Source of the DNA: a virus
Strand: one strand, 5' to 3'
Length of the DNA stretch: 51,066 bases
IMG/VR virus record: IMGVR_UViG_3300020121_000362
Span: 1 to 51,066 of that record
Part shown: positions 16,314 through 23,533 of the stretch, one piece after another
Position numbering within the stretch: the first letter of the stretch is position 1
Layout of the letters: the number at the start of each line of letters is the position of its first letter
Notes under the pieces: model-generated
What the model saw: only the letters and a program-made list of their open reading frames with translations
Databases searched by the model: none
Told to the model about the DNA's origin: nothing
Made by a program: the position numbers and the translations under genes

Positions 16314-16768
16314 TTTCTCCTATCGCTCGGCGTCCAGCCGAGGTTCGCTGCAACGGTAATGCGCTCGTGTTCGACTTGAGGCACCCAATGTAGACGTCGA
16401 CCGTCAAACACGACGAGCTGTCCTGCCTGATCCGGCACGACGACATCAGGCTCTAGGTGCAACGCCCCGCTACCGACGATGCACCACACCGCCACGGTCG
16501 CGTGCCCGGTGTGATTGTGCGGTGCGTACTTGGCCCCGGGCGGCAGCACGGTCGCCCAACAGACGTCTTTTTTGGTGGCGACAATCTTCTCGTGCTCTAA
16601 CCGACCGAGCATAGCTTCGCCGAGCCAACCTTGACCGACTCGAAACCGCGACGTGTGTCGACCGTTGATCGAATGCATGCTGGATTGCGGCCACGCCTCG
16701 CGACGGATCCGATCGGCAAGATCGTCGAGGGCGCACTCGTTCGGCGCAAAAATGATCAAACCCTTCAC
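16310..16768 (-). CDS. Putative 2OG-Fe(II) oxygenase or cupin-like protein
   Basis: 152 residues from GTG 16768 (GTGA overlap). The double-stranded beta-helix core shows YAPHNHTGHATVAVWCIVGS, GQLVVFDGRRLHWVPQ and HERITVAANLGW; the His pair, the distal His and the Arg before the last strand fit the metal and 2-oxoglutarate ligands of phage 2OG oxygenases. N-terminal region KGLIIFAPNECALDDLA is less typical. A cupin without 2OG activity remains possible. Substrate unknown; its place in the nucleotide operon might suggest base or protein modification. Confidence 0.5.
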   Translation of the reverse strand: MKGLIIFAPNECALDDLADRIRREAWPQSSMHSINGRHTSRFRVGQGWLGEAMLGRLEHEKIVATKKDVCWATVLPPGAKYAPHNHTGHATVAVWCIVGSGALHLEPDVVVPDQAGQLVVFDGRRLHWVPQVEHERITVAANLGWTPSDRRK

Positions 16769-17022
16769 GGATTTTCGATTCCTTGATCCATCCCCAACAC
16801 ATCGGTGCCCACGAAAGTCACCGACTGCGAGCCAGGAGGCTTTGGAAAATGAAAAGGCTTCGGAAAGTAAAAATAACCCGGACGCAACGAACGCACCGGA
16901 AGGATCAAGTTTCCCGCCTCTGATACGACGGGGCTCTTCGAACACGAAAACGGCGCTTCGATCATCACCTCCGCGTCCGGCGGAAGTTGTTGAAGGAGCT
17001 CGATGGCTCTGCGAACGTTCAT
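16765..17022 (-). CDS. Unknown small protein in the nucleotide operon
   Basis: 85 residues from ATG 17022, overlapping the dNMP kinase stop (ATGA). Opens MNVRRAIELLQQLPPDAEVM, a pattern common to small phage proteins of the form 'AIxxLxxLPPDAEV' that otherwise lack a known role; later PGYFYFPKPFHFPKPPGSQS is rich in Phe and Pro. Confidence 0.5.
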   Translation of the reverse strand: MNVRRAIELLQQLPPDAEVMIEAPFSCSKSPVVSEAGNLILPVRSLRPGYFYFPKPFHFPKPPGSQSVTFVGTDVLGMDQGIENP

Positions 17023-17765
17023 TTGTCGATCCAATCCGCAACCAGATCGTCGACGGCTTTACCGAGCCAATCGAGCCCCTTGTTGTTGAGTATTATTCCG
17101 TCGAAAAGCTCGTCTTGCATCGACGTCTGCTCGGTCTCGCTCCGATGCTGCCCGGCGCCTCCTTTCAAACCCGCGTTTTGACGAACGATGCGGATGAGTT
17201 TGCCACCGTGAGCGCGAATGGCCTCGAGCTCGTTCTTGAAGCGGACGTCGGGGATGACGACGCTCGTCTGCCAGTTCTCATCGCCCGGACGCCAAACGTG
17301 TTCGAGCCCGTGGATCTGGGTGTAGTTGTAACCGCCCTCCACGTTGAGCTTCTTCGCCACGTTGAGCGCGTAGTCGACCCAAGTGTTCGGATAGCAGACG
17401 CGGCCCCATTCGCTCCCTAGCTGTTGAAGCGCGAACCTGGGCGTGAGAAAGCACGGGCGTTTTCGGGATTCTTCTTGGAAAGAGGGCAACGACCGCCAAG
17501 CTTCCACTCCGAAGTCGACACCGCAGCACGCGCATCGATCTGATCTAAACGGGCCGTGCTCGCGCGGATACCGCTCGTCGGGCGCGTTCCTCGCTTCGCT
17601 AGGACCCCACATCTGATCGAACGAGAAGCCGTAGACGTCTCGCGCGATCCGTTTCATGGGGTCCGCGAAACTCACTTTCGTGAAGTTGAAGTCGTAGTTT
17701 CGCACGAGTAAGTCCGCACACGTGTCCTTGCCGCTCCCCGCCAAACCAGAAATGCCGATCAACAA
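17019..17765 (-). CDS. Deoxynucleoside monophosphate kinase
   Basis: About 247 residues; TTG 17765 or TTG 17762 (the latter overlapping TGA of the gene upstream as TTGA). Phosphorylates dNMPs to dNDPs with ATP, as T4 gene 1 kinase does. P-loop GISGLAGSGKDTCADLLV at the N terminus, FAALQQLG-like region (TPRFALQQLGSEWGR, cf. the substrate helix of DNMK), WVDYALNVA, and VVIPDVRFKNELEAIRAHGG, the family's DVRF motif. It includes an extra Cys-containing loop (DRCACCGVDFG) not needed by the fold. Acts next to ThyX in the dTTP pathway. Confidence 0.8.
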   Translation of the reverse strand: MLIGISGLAGSGKDTCADLLVRNYDFNFTKVSFADPMKRIARDVYGFSFDQMWGPSEARNAPDERYPREHGPFRSDRCACCGVDFGVEAWRSLPSFQEESRKRPCFLTPRFALQQLGSEWGRVCYPNTWVDYALNVAKKLNVEGGYNYTQIHGLEHVWRPGDENWQTSVVIPDVRFKNELEAIRAHGGKLIRIVRQNAGLKGGAGQHRSETEQTSMQDELFDGIILNNKGLDWLGKAVDDLVADWIDK

Positions 17766-18097
17766 GATGAACCTCCTTCCGGCGGCGTAGCCGGCACGTA
17801 ATCGTGCCCCTCGCCGAGATCGGTCGAGTGTCTGCCCTCGCGTGCGGACTTGCCGCAGACGGCGCAGGGCGGCCAGGAGTCGGTGGGATCTACGCCCGGC
17901 GTCCCGCCTTGCTCTTCACGCCACGCGATGTACGCGGCGTTCTCCTCGAGCACGGCCTGAGCGACTCCTTCAATGACGAGCTTCTGCCCTCTGTCCGGTT
18001 GCACGAGCAGCGAGCCGTCAGTGCGAAGGACAGCGATCCCGTTCGGAGCACCGCCGGTGTAGGTCGTCGTGAAAGCGCGTTCGCTCTTGAGCATCAC
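17759..18097 (-). CDS. Unknown protein with C-terminal CxxC
   Basis: 112 residues, GTG 18097 or ATG 18094, overlapping the previous stop. N-terminal strand-rich part (AFTTTYTGGAPNGIAVLRTD), then PPCAVCGKSAREGRHSTDLG with a CxxC and nearby His that may bind zinc. No family recognised. Confidence 0.5.
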   Translation of the reverse strand: MMLKSERAFTTTYTGGAPNGIAVLRTDGSLLVQPDRGQKLVIEGVAQAVLEENAAYIAWREEQGGTPGVDPTDSWPPCAVCGKSAREGRHSTDLGEGHDYVPATPPEGGSSC

Positions 18098-18354
18098 CGC
18101 ACCTTCGGAGCAAGTCCGGCGAGCGCTTTCACTACGGCCGCGTCACGCCGAAACAGATACTGATCACCGTAGGAGTAGTCCAAGGAATGTTCTGCTGATC
18201 GAAAGATGGCTCGGGACGCCATCTCGAGTGCCGCGATCGCAACGAGCGGTGCTCTGTCCGTCTTTTGCTCTAGTAGTTGGATGAGCTGTGGAACGAGCTG
18301 CGCTGCTTCGGTCAGAACTCGCTCGACCTCTACTTCGACTTCGTCGCTGCTCAT
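18094..18354 (-). CDS. Unknown helical protein
   Basis: 86 residues from ATG 18354 (MSSDEVEVEVERVLTEAAQL), ATGA overlap with the MazG-like gene. A longer frame upstream is Arg-rich antisense noise and was rejected. Predicted all-helical: VAIALEMASRAIF-like segment (APLVAIAALEMASRAIFRSA) and a basic C terminus. Confidence 0.5.
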   Translation of the reverse strand: MSSDEVEVEVERVLTEAAQLVPQLIQLLEQKTDRAPLVAIAALEMASRAIFRSAEHSLDYSYGDQYLFRRDAAVVKALAGLAPKVR

Positions 18355-18731
18355 CGCGGCTTCCCCGACGTCGCCTCGCGCTTCTCGGCTTGCCGCCGAC
18401 GAACGCGCTCGATGACTTCCGGTTGGTGAATGCGCACGAGCTCCTTCGCGAAGGCGTGCTCCACATCGACGCCGACCGACGACGCGACGCCGTAGAGCGT
18501 CACCATGCAGCCAGCGATCTCTCGCTGCACTTCGCCGACGGGGCGGCTGAAAACGTAGTCGACGAGGCGGTGCAGCTCGTCGGCGCCGACGCCGAGCACT
18601 TGCGCGAGCTCGACAGATTCCTCGACGAGGCGGAGCGATCGCTCCGGACCGTTCGCCGCGGACTCTTCGCCGAGCGCTTGTCGAATCCACTCGGCGACGA
18701 GCTTTTGGTGGTTCAGGTGGTTCAGATTCAT
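18351..18731 (-). CDS. MazG-like nucleotide pyrophosphohydrolase domain protein (copy B)
   Basis: 126 residues from ATG 18731. SLRLVEESVELAQVLGVGAD matches the EExxEL metal-binding helix of the all-alpha NTP pyrophosphatases; GEVQREIAGCMVTLYGVASS sits where the second helix normally reads ExxD, here E-I-A-G. It may therefore be a variant or weak enzyme that hydrolyses NTPs, or ppGpp as proposed for phage MazG. Directly downstream of a second MazG-like gene. Confidence 0.6.
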   Translation of the reverse strand: MNLNHLNHQKLVAEWIRQALGEESAANGPERSLRLVEESVELAQVLGVGADELHRLVDYVFSRPVGEVQREIAGCMVTLYGVASSVGVDVEHAFAKELVRIHQPEVIERVRRRQAEKREATSGKPR

Positions 18732-19111
18732 CGAGGCCTCCCGCTGTTCGCGAACTTCTCCTGCGCATCGATCGCAAGGTCGAGACACTCGAGCACGTCG
18801 AGGCCGAGGTCGTCGATCCAGCGAAGGGTCGAGAAGATAATGTTGCCGAGCTCTTTCTTGAGCTCGTTGTTGACCGTTATCGCAACAGCCCCGTGGCTGA
18901 GGTTCAAAGGAATAGGTCCGTGGTCGCGTGCAAGCCGCGCAATATCCCCGACACCAACCACGAGCCGCACGACTATCTGTGGAAGCGTGAGTCCGTCGCT
19001 GACGGGGCCCCAGATCTGCCGCGCTTGCACTTTGAGCGCCAAGAGCCCCGTGCGCACGTCCGCGCGGATCTGCGGGTGCTTTCGAATATCGATTTCCATT
19101 CTGTCGTTCAT
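18728..19111 (-). CDS. MazG-like domain protein (copy A)
   Basis: 127 residues from ATG 19111 (MNDRMEIDIRKHPQIRADVR), ATGA overlap. VVRLVVGVGDIARLARD and NNELKKELGNIIFSTLRWID correspond to the two metal-binding helices of MazG-type proteins, the second in the ELGNxxF form of ELGDxxF. Ends with a helix (CLDLAIDAQEKFANSG) typical of the family. Two different MazG-like genes in a row are unusual. Confidence 0.55.
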   Translation of the reverse strand: MNDRMEIDIRKHPQIRADVRTGLLALKVQARQIWGPVSDGLTLPQIVVRLVVGVGDIARLARDHGPIPLNLSHGAVAITVNNELKKELGNIIFSTLRWIDDLGLDVLECLDLAIDAQEKFANSGRPR

Positions 19112-19440
19112 AGATCGTTGTCCTTTGCGTATTTTTCCCACCCCGGAGGCACCGGCGTCGGAAGCCCAGGCTTCGGTAAAAGCCGCCAAGTAGGGCGGCC
19201 AAGCGGATTGGAACTCAACTCCCAAAAAGTTCCGTCATCGCACGCACAAAAAAGCCGCTCACCCGCCGGGATCAGTTGAAGGATGTTCCGCGGCTGTTGG
19301 GCTTCTTCAATTGTCATGCCGGTGGCGCTCGGGATCTTGGCGCGCGCCTTCCGAATGACCGCGACTGGGATCGTGTACTCTTCGGCGCACTCGTCACCGC
19401 GGAAACGACGGATCGTCACGTCGCCGCAGACTCGACGCAC
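19108..19440 (-). CDS. Unknown protein, start uncertain
   Basis: Up to 110 residues if GTG 19440 is used; GTG 19419 and ATG 19318 are alternatives. Upstream of 19440 the frame is antisense to the endonuclease VII gene. Begins VRRVCGDVTIRRFRGDECAE, which might be the leftover Cys-containing C terminus of the gene interrupted by that endonuclease, and continues NILQLIPAGERLFCACDDGT. ATGA overlap with the MazG-like gene. Confidence 0.45.
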   Translation of the reverse strand: MRRVCGDVTIRRFRGDECAEEYTIPVAVIRKARAKIPSATGMTIEEAQQPRNILQLIPAGERLFCACDDGTFWELSSNPLGRPTWRLLPKPGLPTPVPPGWEKYAKDNDL

Positions 19441-20060
19441 AAATGAAAAAAGTCGTTCTTGCCGTACAGCGTCGAAAACGATGCGCGATTTGCAAACGAA
19501 CGGCACAAGAGGCAGGTACAAAGCAGAGTTTGCACATCGACCACGACCATCGCCGTCAGACGTTCCGAGATTTGATTTGCGGTCCGTGCAATACCGGTCT
19601 CGGCCAATTCGGCGACAACCCGAAGCGGCTGATCCGCGCCGCTGAGTATTTGCTCAAACACCGAGGCGCTCCCAACAAGAAGAACCCATCCCCCGTGAAA
19701 TCGACAAGGGGTCCGTAAGTCTTCTTCCGCACGCCCCACGGCGCTCGGAGCGTCTTCGGAGATGCGACTCTTCTTACCGTGCACGAACCTCTGACCTTCG
19801 AAGATGCAGCCAAGGTACGTGTAGTCGCCGTCGTTGTTTGAACCGGTGAGCACCGACACGAAGTGCGGAGGCGCTCGGTCGTCGCCCTGGCGAGCTTCGG
19901 CAAGCGGCACGCGGTAGGTGAATCGAGTGCCCGTGCGGCGCGATTGGAAGGTCACGTGGGCGTTGCCGGCGAGCAAAAATTTGACCGTCGCGGCAGGGTC
20001 GACAAGCTCGGCTCGGGGGCCCGAACCCTCGTCTGTATTTTCTTGAAAAGTTGTCGTCAT
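19416..20060 (-). CDS. Conserved phage-type protein with 3' end replaced by antisense endonuclease
   Basis: ATG 20060. The N-terminal ~110 residues are protein-like and resemble a family common in phages and plasmids: HVTFQSRRTGTRFTYRV, PPHFVSVLTGSNNDGDYTYL and GCIFEGQRFVHGKKSRISED. In that family a Cys-rich C terminus follows. Here, after about residue 115, the frame runs antisense through the endonuclease VII gene, so the natural C terminus is lost or displaced to 19440. I regard it as a probable interrupted gene. First gene of the nucleotide operon. Confidence 0.5.
   Translation of the reverse strand: MTTTFQENTDEGSGPRAELVDPAATVKFLLAGNAHVTFQSRRTGTRFTYRVPLAEARQGDDRAPPHFVSVLTGSNNDGDYTYLGCIFEGQRFVHGKKSRISEDAPSAVGRAEEDLRTPCRFHGGWVLLVGSASVFEQILSGADQPLRVVAELAETGIARTANQISERLTAMVVVDVQTLLCTCLLCRSFANRASFSTLYGKNDFFHLCVESAAT
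19443..19718 (+). CDS. Recombination endonuclease VII-like homing nuclease
   Basis: 91 residues from ATG 19443, on the strand opposite to the surrounding operon. The endonuclease VII core is complete: RCAICKRT, LHIDHDHRRQTFRDLICG and PCNTGLGQFGDNPKRLIRAA, giving two Cys pairs for zinc and the HDH active site. Free-standing genes of this kind act as homing elements in phage genomes. It lies inside or at the end of a conserved gene (19416-20060) and probably cut it. Confidence 0.8.
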   Translation: MKKVVLAVQRRKRCAICKRTAQEAGTKQSLHIDHDHRRQTFRDLICGPCNTGLGQFGDNPKRLIRAAEYLLKHRGAPNKKNPSPVKSTRGP

Positions 20061-20145
20061 GTTTGCGTTGGACGGAGGGATTTATTTTCGATTCAATTAA
20101 TTGGTTAAATCGAGACTGGAACTATTAGGCCGCTACTGGAAATAA

Positions 20146-20321
20146 GTGACGATGGTGACGCAAATGACGATGAAACGGTCGTAGGCGCCAAAAAATAGTG
20201 GTGACGATGGTGACGATAACCCCCCTCAATTCTACACGTAGGAGATTTTATTTTGGTGAGGGGGGTCCGAAAAATTTGGGGCCGACGGCCTTTTCATCGT
20301 CATTTGCGTCACCATCGTCAC
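20146..20321. repeat. Nested inverted and direct repeats, replication-origin candidate
   Basis: A perfect 30-bp inverted repeat (20146-20175 and 20292-20321) encloses 116 bp. Its outer half is GTGACGATGGTGACG, which recurs directly at 20201-20215; the sequence reads as tandem 9-mers of GTGACGATG type. Inside lies a second perfect inverted repeat, ACCCCCCTCA (20219-20228) with TGAGGGGGGT (20257-20266). An AT-rich stretch (20083-20108) lies just outside. No gene is seen in 20061-20331. Placement beside the prim-pol gene fits an origin; a 176-bp MITE-like element is the alternative. Confidence 0.6.
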
Positions 20322-20331
20322 CTGACCCCTC

Positions 20332-22722
20332 TCACCACGAGATGCGGCCGACGAACCACGGGGTGCCGCCCCCTTGCTTGGGTTTGTGGTCGAACCGTCG
20401 CCCCCCGACGTTCTTCTTTCGGTACTTCCGGAGCTGCATGCTGACGAGCTTCGTCGTGAGCTTGTCGGGCGTGCATTCGCAGAGCTCAGCGAGCGCTTCT
20501 TTGAGTGCGGCGTGGGCGAACGCCCCGACGTGCATCTCTGAGAGCACGTCGGAAACGAGCATGGGTTTGCCGAGTTTCTCCCATTCGATGAGCACGCGCT
20601 CTAGAACCCCCAGCTCCGAGTCGCCGCTCTCGACGAGCTCTTTGCGGCCCTCGATCGGATCCGGCATGCCCGCCCACACGAGCGCGCCCCTCACGATTCG
20701 GCTCCATTGCTCGAAGGAGCCCCACGACGTCAGATTTTGGTTGGGACAACCTGCGGCGAAGTATCCGCGAAGCACGGTGAGGACGGCGCTCGCGAGCTTC
20801 GGTCGTTCGCGGTGTACGTGTGGAAGGATCGGATCGTATTTGAAACCGGTTCGATGCTCGGGGTGCTCGAGTGTGGTCTCTAGTTGAACGTGAAGCGCGC
20901 GACCGACGAGCTCGTTCGACAAGATGAGGTTTTGCGCTGTCACGAGCCAGAGTGCTCGCATCGGCATCGCCACCATTTCGCTGACTCCGAGTCGGCGTTC
21001 TAGAACGGCCATGCTCGTGATTACGCCTGCTAGCGCTGAAGAATCGAGAGCTCCTTCGACGTTGTCGAGAAGGACGATAGGGTCGCCGCTGATTGCGAGC
21101 GACAAGATCCGTTTTCGCATCTCTTCTTCGTTCGTTTTCGCCGTTCTAGGAAGAGATCTACCGGAATAAATTTCTCCGATGATGTCTGCGAGATAGGTTG
21201 CTCCGACTCGGCGCGCGTTCTTGTCGAGAACACCGAACGGCACGCAGCCGTCGATTGTCGGGCGAGCGAACGGTGTAAAGAGCAAAGCCATCCACGCGGA
21301 GAAGTGTTCCGAGCTCACAAATGGAAAATCTTGAACGACGTCGTACAAAGTCGCGATGGCCGTCGTCGCGTCGTCCAAAGTAGGATTGGACGGGATTGGT
21401 GGAAAGTTGACGTTCGGTTCGTAGAAAAGTCCCGTCGTGCGATCGTAGCCGGGTGTGTCGAGCACTGTTCCGTCTGGACGAAGCACCGGGCACTCGGTGA
21501 TGCCTTCCAAAAACTTGACCCCGGGCCATTCTCCGCGGCAATGAAGCTCCGAGAGAGGATCGTCCGGAACCCCGCACGAGACTAAAGAGGAATCACCGGT
21601 GCTCGTCGTTTTCCAACGCTGAAACGCGCAAGCGTGCGAGATGAGCCCTCTGGTTCTCGCTTTCGACATCTCGGAGATGATTGGAGCGTTTGCTTCTCGG
21701 CGGATCTCGTCCTCTTCTTTGCTCTTATTGGGGTCGCGAAGGATCTGCACGAGCTTCCAGCCTCTGTTGAACACGTTCGGCAAAGCCGCAAGCGCCGGGA
21801 GCATCTGATCTGCGACTTCGAGCTCGTCGAAGCCGACGATGACGGCTACGCGGTCGCCCGTCGGTTCTTTTCTGGCCGGGAGCCATTTGCGAGCGCGTGT
21901 GATGAGCTTCTTCCCGCCGACGCCGCCCCCGAGCGGCCGATCGGCGATGAGTTCGATGACGCGGTTCCAGCCGGTGACAGGTTCGCCCGAGTCGAGCTTT
22001 TCTTTCGTTCCACGAACGGTCGCGGCGCGTTTCTGGGCGGCGTCCGAGCCACCAACCCATGCCACGAGAAGAACGAATAGCTCGGTGTGTTCGACGGGCC
22101 ATCCGTCTCGAAGAAGTCCGCCCCCGAGCGCGAGGCAGAAGTCGTGACGTCCTTTTTTGGGGAAGTACCGAGCAAGAAGACACGCCGCTGCGAGTACGCC
22201 AACGGCGGCTTCTAAGACGGTTCGTTCGATGCGCGGGATCTGCTCGGGGTTGGCGCCGTCTTCGAAGTCGATGAATTCGCCGCTGACGTGGTGGCTTCCA
22301 GGGAACACGGTCTGAACGCCGCCCGTCCGGAGCTCGACGATCGTTTTGCCGGCGCCGTCGATGTTCGGATCTTCGTACTTGATGTGCTTCGGGACGTCAG
22401 AGAAATAGAGCCAGTGCGACGCGCGCTTCGATGCGCGTCCGAACCGCCCCGGTGTTGGCGGTAAAAGATGCGGTGCGAGGTAGAGCGCTTCGGGACAATC
22501 GATGTCGACGTCGCAAAGGCCTTTCGATGGTTCGCCGAGAATGATCCCGATGTTTTGAGGGACGCCGTTGAAGTAGTGCGGCGCGGTCTCGTGCGTGATC
22601 CGTAGGTTCTTCCAGTCCGGGATCGTCGGTCCTTTTTCTCGATACGGAACGGGGATTGGGCACAGCCCTAGGTTGATGTAGTCGATCGCGAGATCGAAAA
22701 CCGAGGGCGGTGATGACGACAC
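20332..22722 (-). CDS. Prim-pol (AEP) primase with C-terminal AAA+/helicase-like domain
   Basis: 796 residues, ATG 22722. The N-terminal third is a bifunctional primase-polymerase domain: GLCPIPVPYREKGPTIPDWK, GIILGEPSKGLCDVDIDCPE (the DxD metal site) and TVFPGSHHVSGE. The C-terminal half matches the ATPase found in phage and plasmid primases: a large conserved block with DPIVLLDNVEGALDSSALAG (Walker B), then ERRLGVSEMVAMPMRALWLV and TAQNLILSNELVGRALHVQL (sensor region). The expected P-loop reads DKNARRVGATYLADII, lacking the Lys. Likely initiates replication. Transcribed away from the RHH gene, towards the repeat region at 20146-20321. Confidence 0.8.
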   Translation of the reverse strand: MSSSPPSVFDLAIDYINLGLCPIPVPYREKGPTIPDWKNLRITHETAPHYFNGVPQNIGIILGEPSKGLCDVDIDCPEALYLAPHLLPPTPGRFGRASKRASHWLYFSDVPKHIKYEDPNIDGAGKTIVELRTGGVQTVFPGSHHVSGEFIDFEDGANPEQIPRIERTVLEAAVGVLAAACLLARYFPKKGRHDFCLALGGGLLRDGWPVEHTELFVLLVAWVGGSDAAQKRAATVRGTKEKLDSGEPVTGWNRVIELIADRPLGGGVGGKKLITRARKWLPARKEPTGDRVAVIVGFDELEVADQMLPALAALPNVFNRGWKLVQILRDPNKSKEEDEIRREANAPIISEMSKARTRGLISHACAFQRWKTTSTGDSSLVSCGVPDDPLSELHCRGEWPGVKFLEGITECPVLRPDGTVLDTPGYDRTTGLFYEPNVNFPPIPSNPTLDDATTAIATLYDVVQDFPFVSSEHFSAWMALLFTPFARPTIDGCVPFGVLDKNARRVGATYLADIIGEIYSGRSLPRTAKTNEEEMRKRILSLAISGDPIVLLDNVEGALDSSALAGVITSMAVLERRLGVSEMVAMPMRALWLVTAQNLILSNELVGRALHVQLETTLEHPEHRTGFKYDPILPHVHRERPKLASAVLTVLRGYFAAGCPNQNLTSWGSFEQWSRIVRGALVWAGMPDPIEGRKELVESGDSELGVLERVLIEWEKLGKPMLVSDVLSEMHVGAFAHAALKEALAELCECTPDKLTTKLVSMQLRKYRKKNVGGRRFDHKPKQGGGTPWFVGRISW

Positions 22723-22827
22723 GCGGGGAGGGCCTCCAAGAACGTGATCGGTCGAGGATTCGCGAAGGCGCGAAAATCTCGGAACACGGACCCTAGACCT
22801 TTCGTTCCGTCCTCGTCAAGAGGGGGT

Positions 22828-22856
22828 TTGCAACGTCCGTAAACATTTGTTATGGT
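22828..22856 (+). promoter_or_regulatory. Sigma70-like promoter at the head of the long plus-strand run
   Basis: TTGCAA (22828-22833), 17-bp spacer, TATGGT (22851-22856). The ATG of the first gene is nine bases beyond the -10 box and has no Shine-Dalgarno sequence, so the message may be leaderless. The promoter lies in the 143-bp divergent gap (22723-22865) between the prim-pol gene and the plus-strand run. Confidence 0.55.
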
Positions 22857-22865
22857 CTGCCTTCG

Positions 22866-23048
22866 ATGGCCCGAGAAAAAGAAACCGACGTCATGGTTGC
22901 CACGCGAGTGAGCAAGTCGCTCTACGTCAAGATCTTGAAACGCCAACGGGAGTTGAAGAAGCTCACCGGCATCGAACCCAGCGTTAGTGCCGTCTTACGC
23001 GCGATGATTGCAGAAGCGGCGTCTGGTCGTCGTCATCAGGCGGCGTGA
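22866..23048 (+). CDS. Small ribbon-helix-helix-like regulator
   Basis: 60 residues (MAREKETDVMVATRVSKSLY). The pattern of a strand (VMVATRVS) and two helices (YVKILKRQRELKKL, SVSAVLRAMIAEAA) is RHH-like. First gene after the promoter and divergent from the prim-pol gene, so it may regulate both. GTGA overlap with the GIY-YIG gene, whose C terminus carries a similar sequence (SFAREKETKASAVVRACLEE). Confidence 0.55.
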   Translation: MAREKETDVMVATRVSKSLYVKILKRQRELKKLTGIEPSVSAVLRAMIAEAASGRRHQAA

Positions 23049-23500
23049 ACGTGAAGCGAAAAAGTATTTACTTTATTCAACGAGGCGTCGACGGACCAAT
23101 CAAAATAGGAGTCGCTGCCGATCCTTATGAACGTCTTTCGTCACTTCAGACAGCTTCTCCGGAGAAGTTGATTTTGCTTGGGTGTGTTCGTGGTTCCGAG
23201 ACCGGTATGCATCAAAAATTTCGAAAGCACCGCATTTCTGGAGAGTGGTTCAAGCCGCACAAAGACGTTCTTCGATTTGTCCGTTTGCGTACTTTTGTGC
23301 CATCGCGCCGACGTGCTGGCACAATAATCAAGGTTCTGGTTCCGGATCATCTTCAGGATCCTATTGAACAAGAACGCAAACGTATGAGTTTTGCGAGAGA
23401 AAAAGAAACTAAGGCGAGTGCGGTCGTCCGAGCGTGTCTCGAGGAGTGCCTGCTCGGTAAACCCCGGCCTGTTCTCTCTGTCTCTAGAGAAAAAACTTGA
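23045..23500 (+). CDS. GIY-YIG nuclease (T5orf172/MUG113-like)
   Basis: 151 residues from GTG 23045. IYFIQRGVDGPIKIGVAADP is the IYxIQ..xxxKIG form of GIY-YIG; it continues YERLSSLQTASPEKLILLG (catalytic Arg region), MHQKFRKHRISGEWFK with the conserved H..F and GEWF Glu, and LRFV. The last ~50 residues contain an RHH-like segment that echoes the preceding gene, probably for DNA binding. A free-standing, A/T-richer homing-type nuclease. Confidence 0.75.
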   Translation: MNVKRKSIYFIQRGVDGPIKIGVAADPYERLSSLQTASPEKLILLGCVRGSETGMHQKFRKHRISGEWFKPHKDVLRFVRLRTFVPSRRRAGTIIKVLVPDHLQDPIEQERKRMSFAREKETKASAVVRACLEECLLGKPRPVLSVSREKT

Positions 23501-23533
23501 CGGTTTGATTGGTGTGAGCGAGATTGCTGCGAG

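Noticed and set aside
20332-22722. TGA or other stop-codon reassignment
   Set aside because: TGA ends most genes as part of ATGA/GTGA overlaps and does not interrupt the large enzymes, so the standard bacterial code applies.
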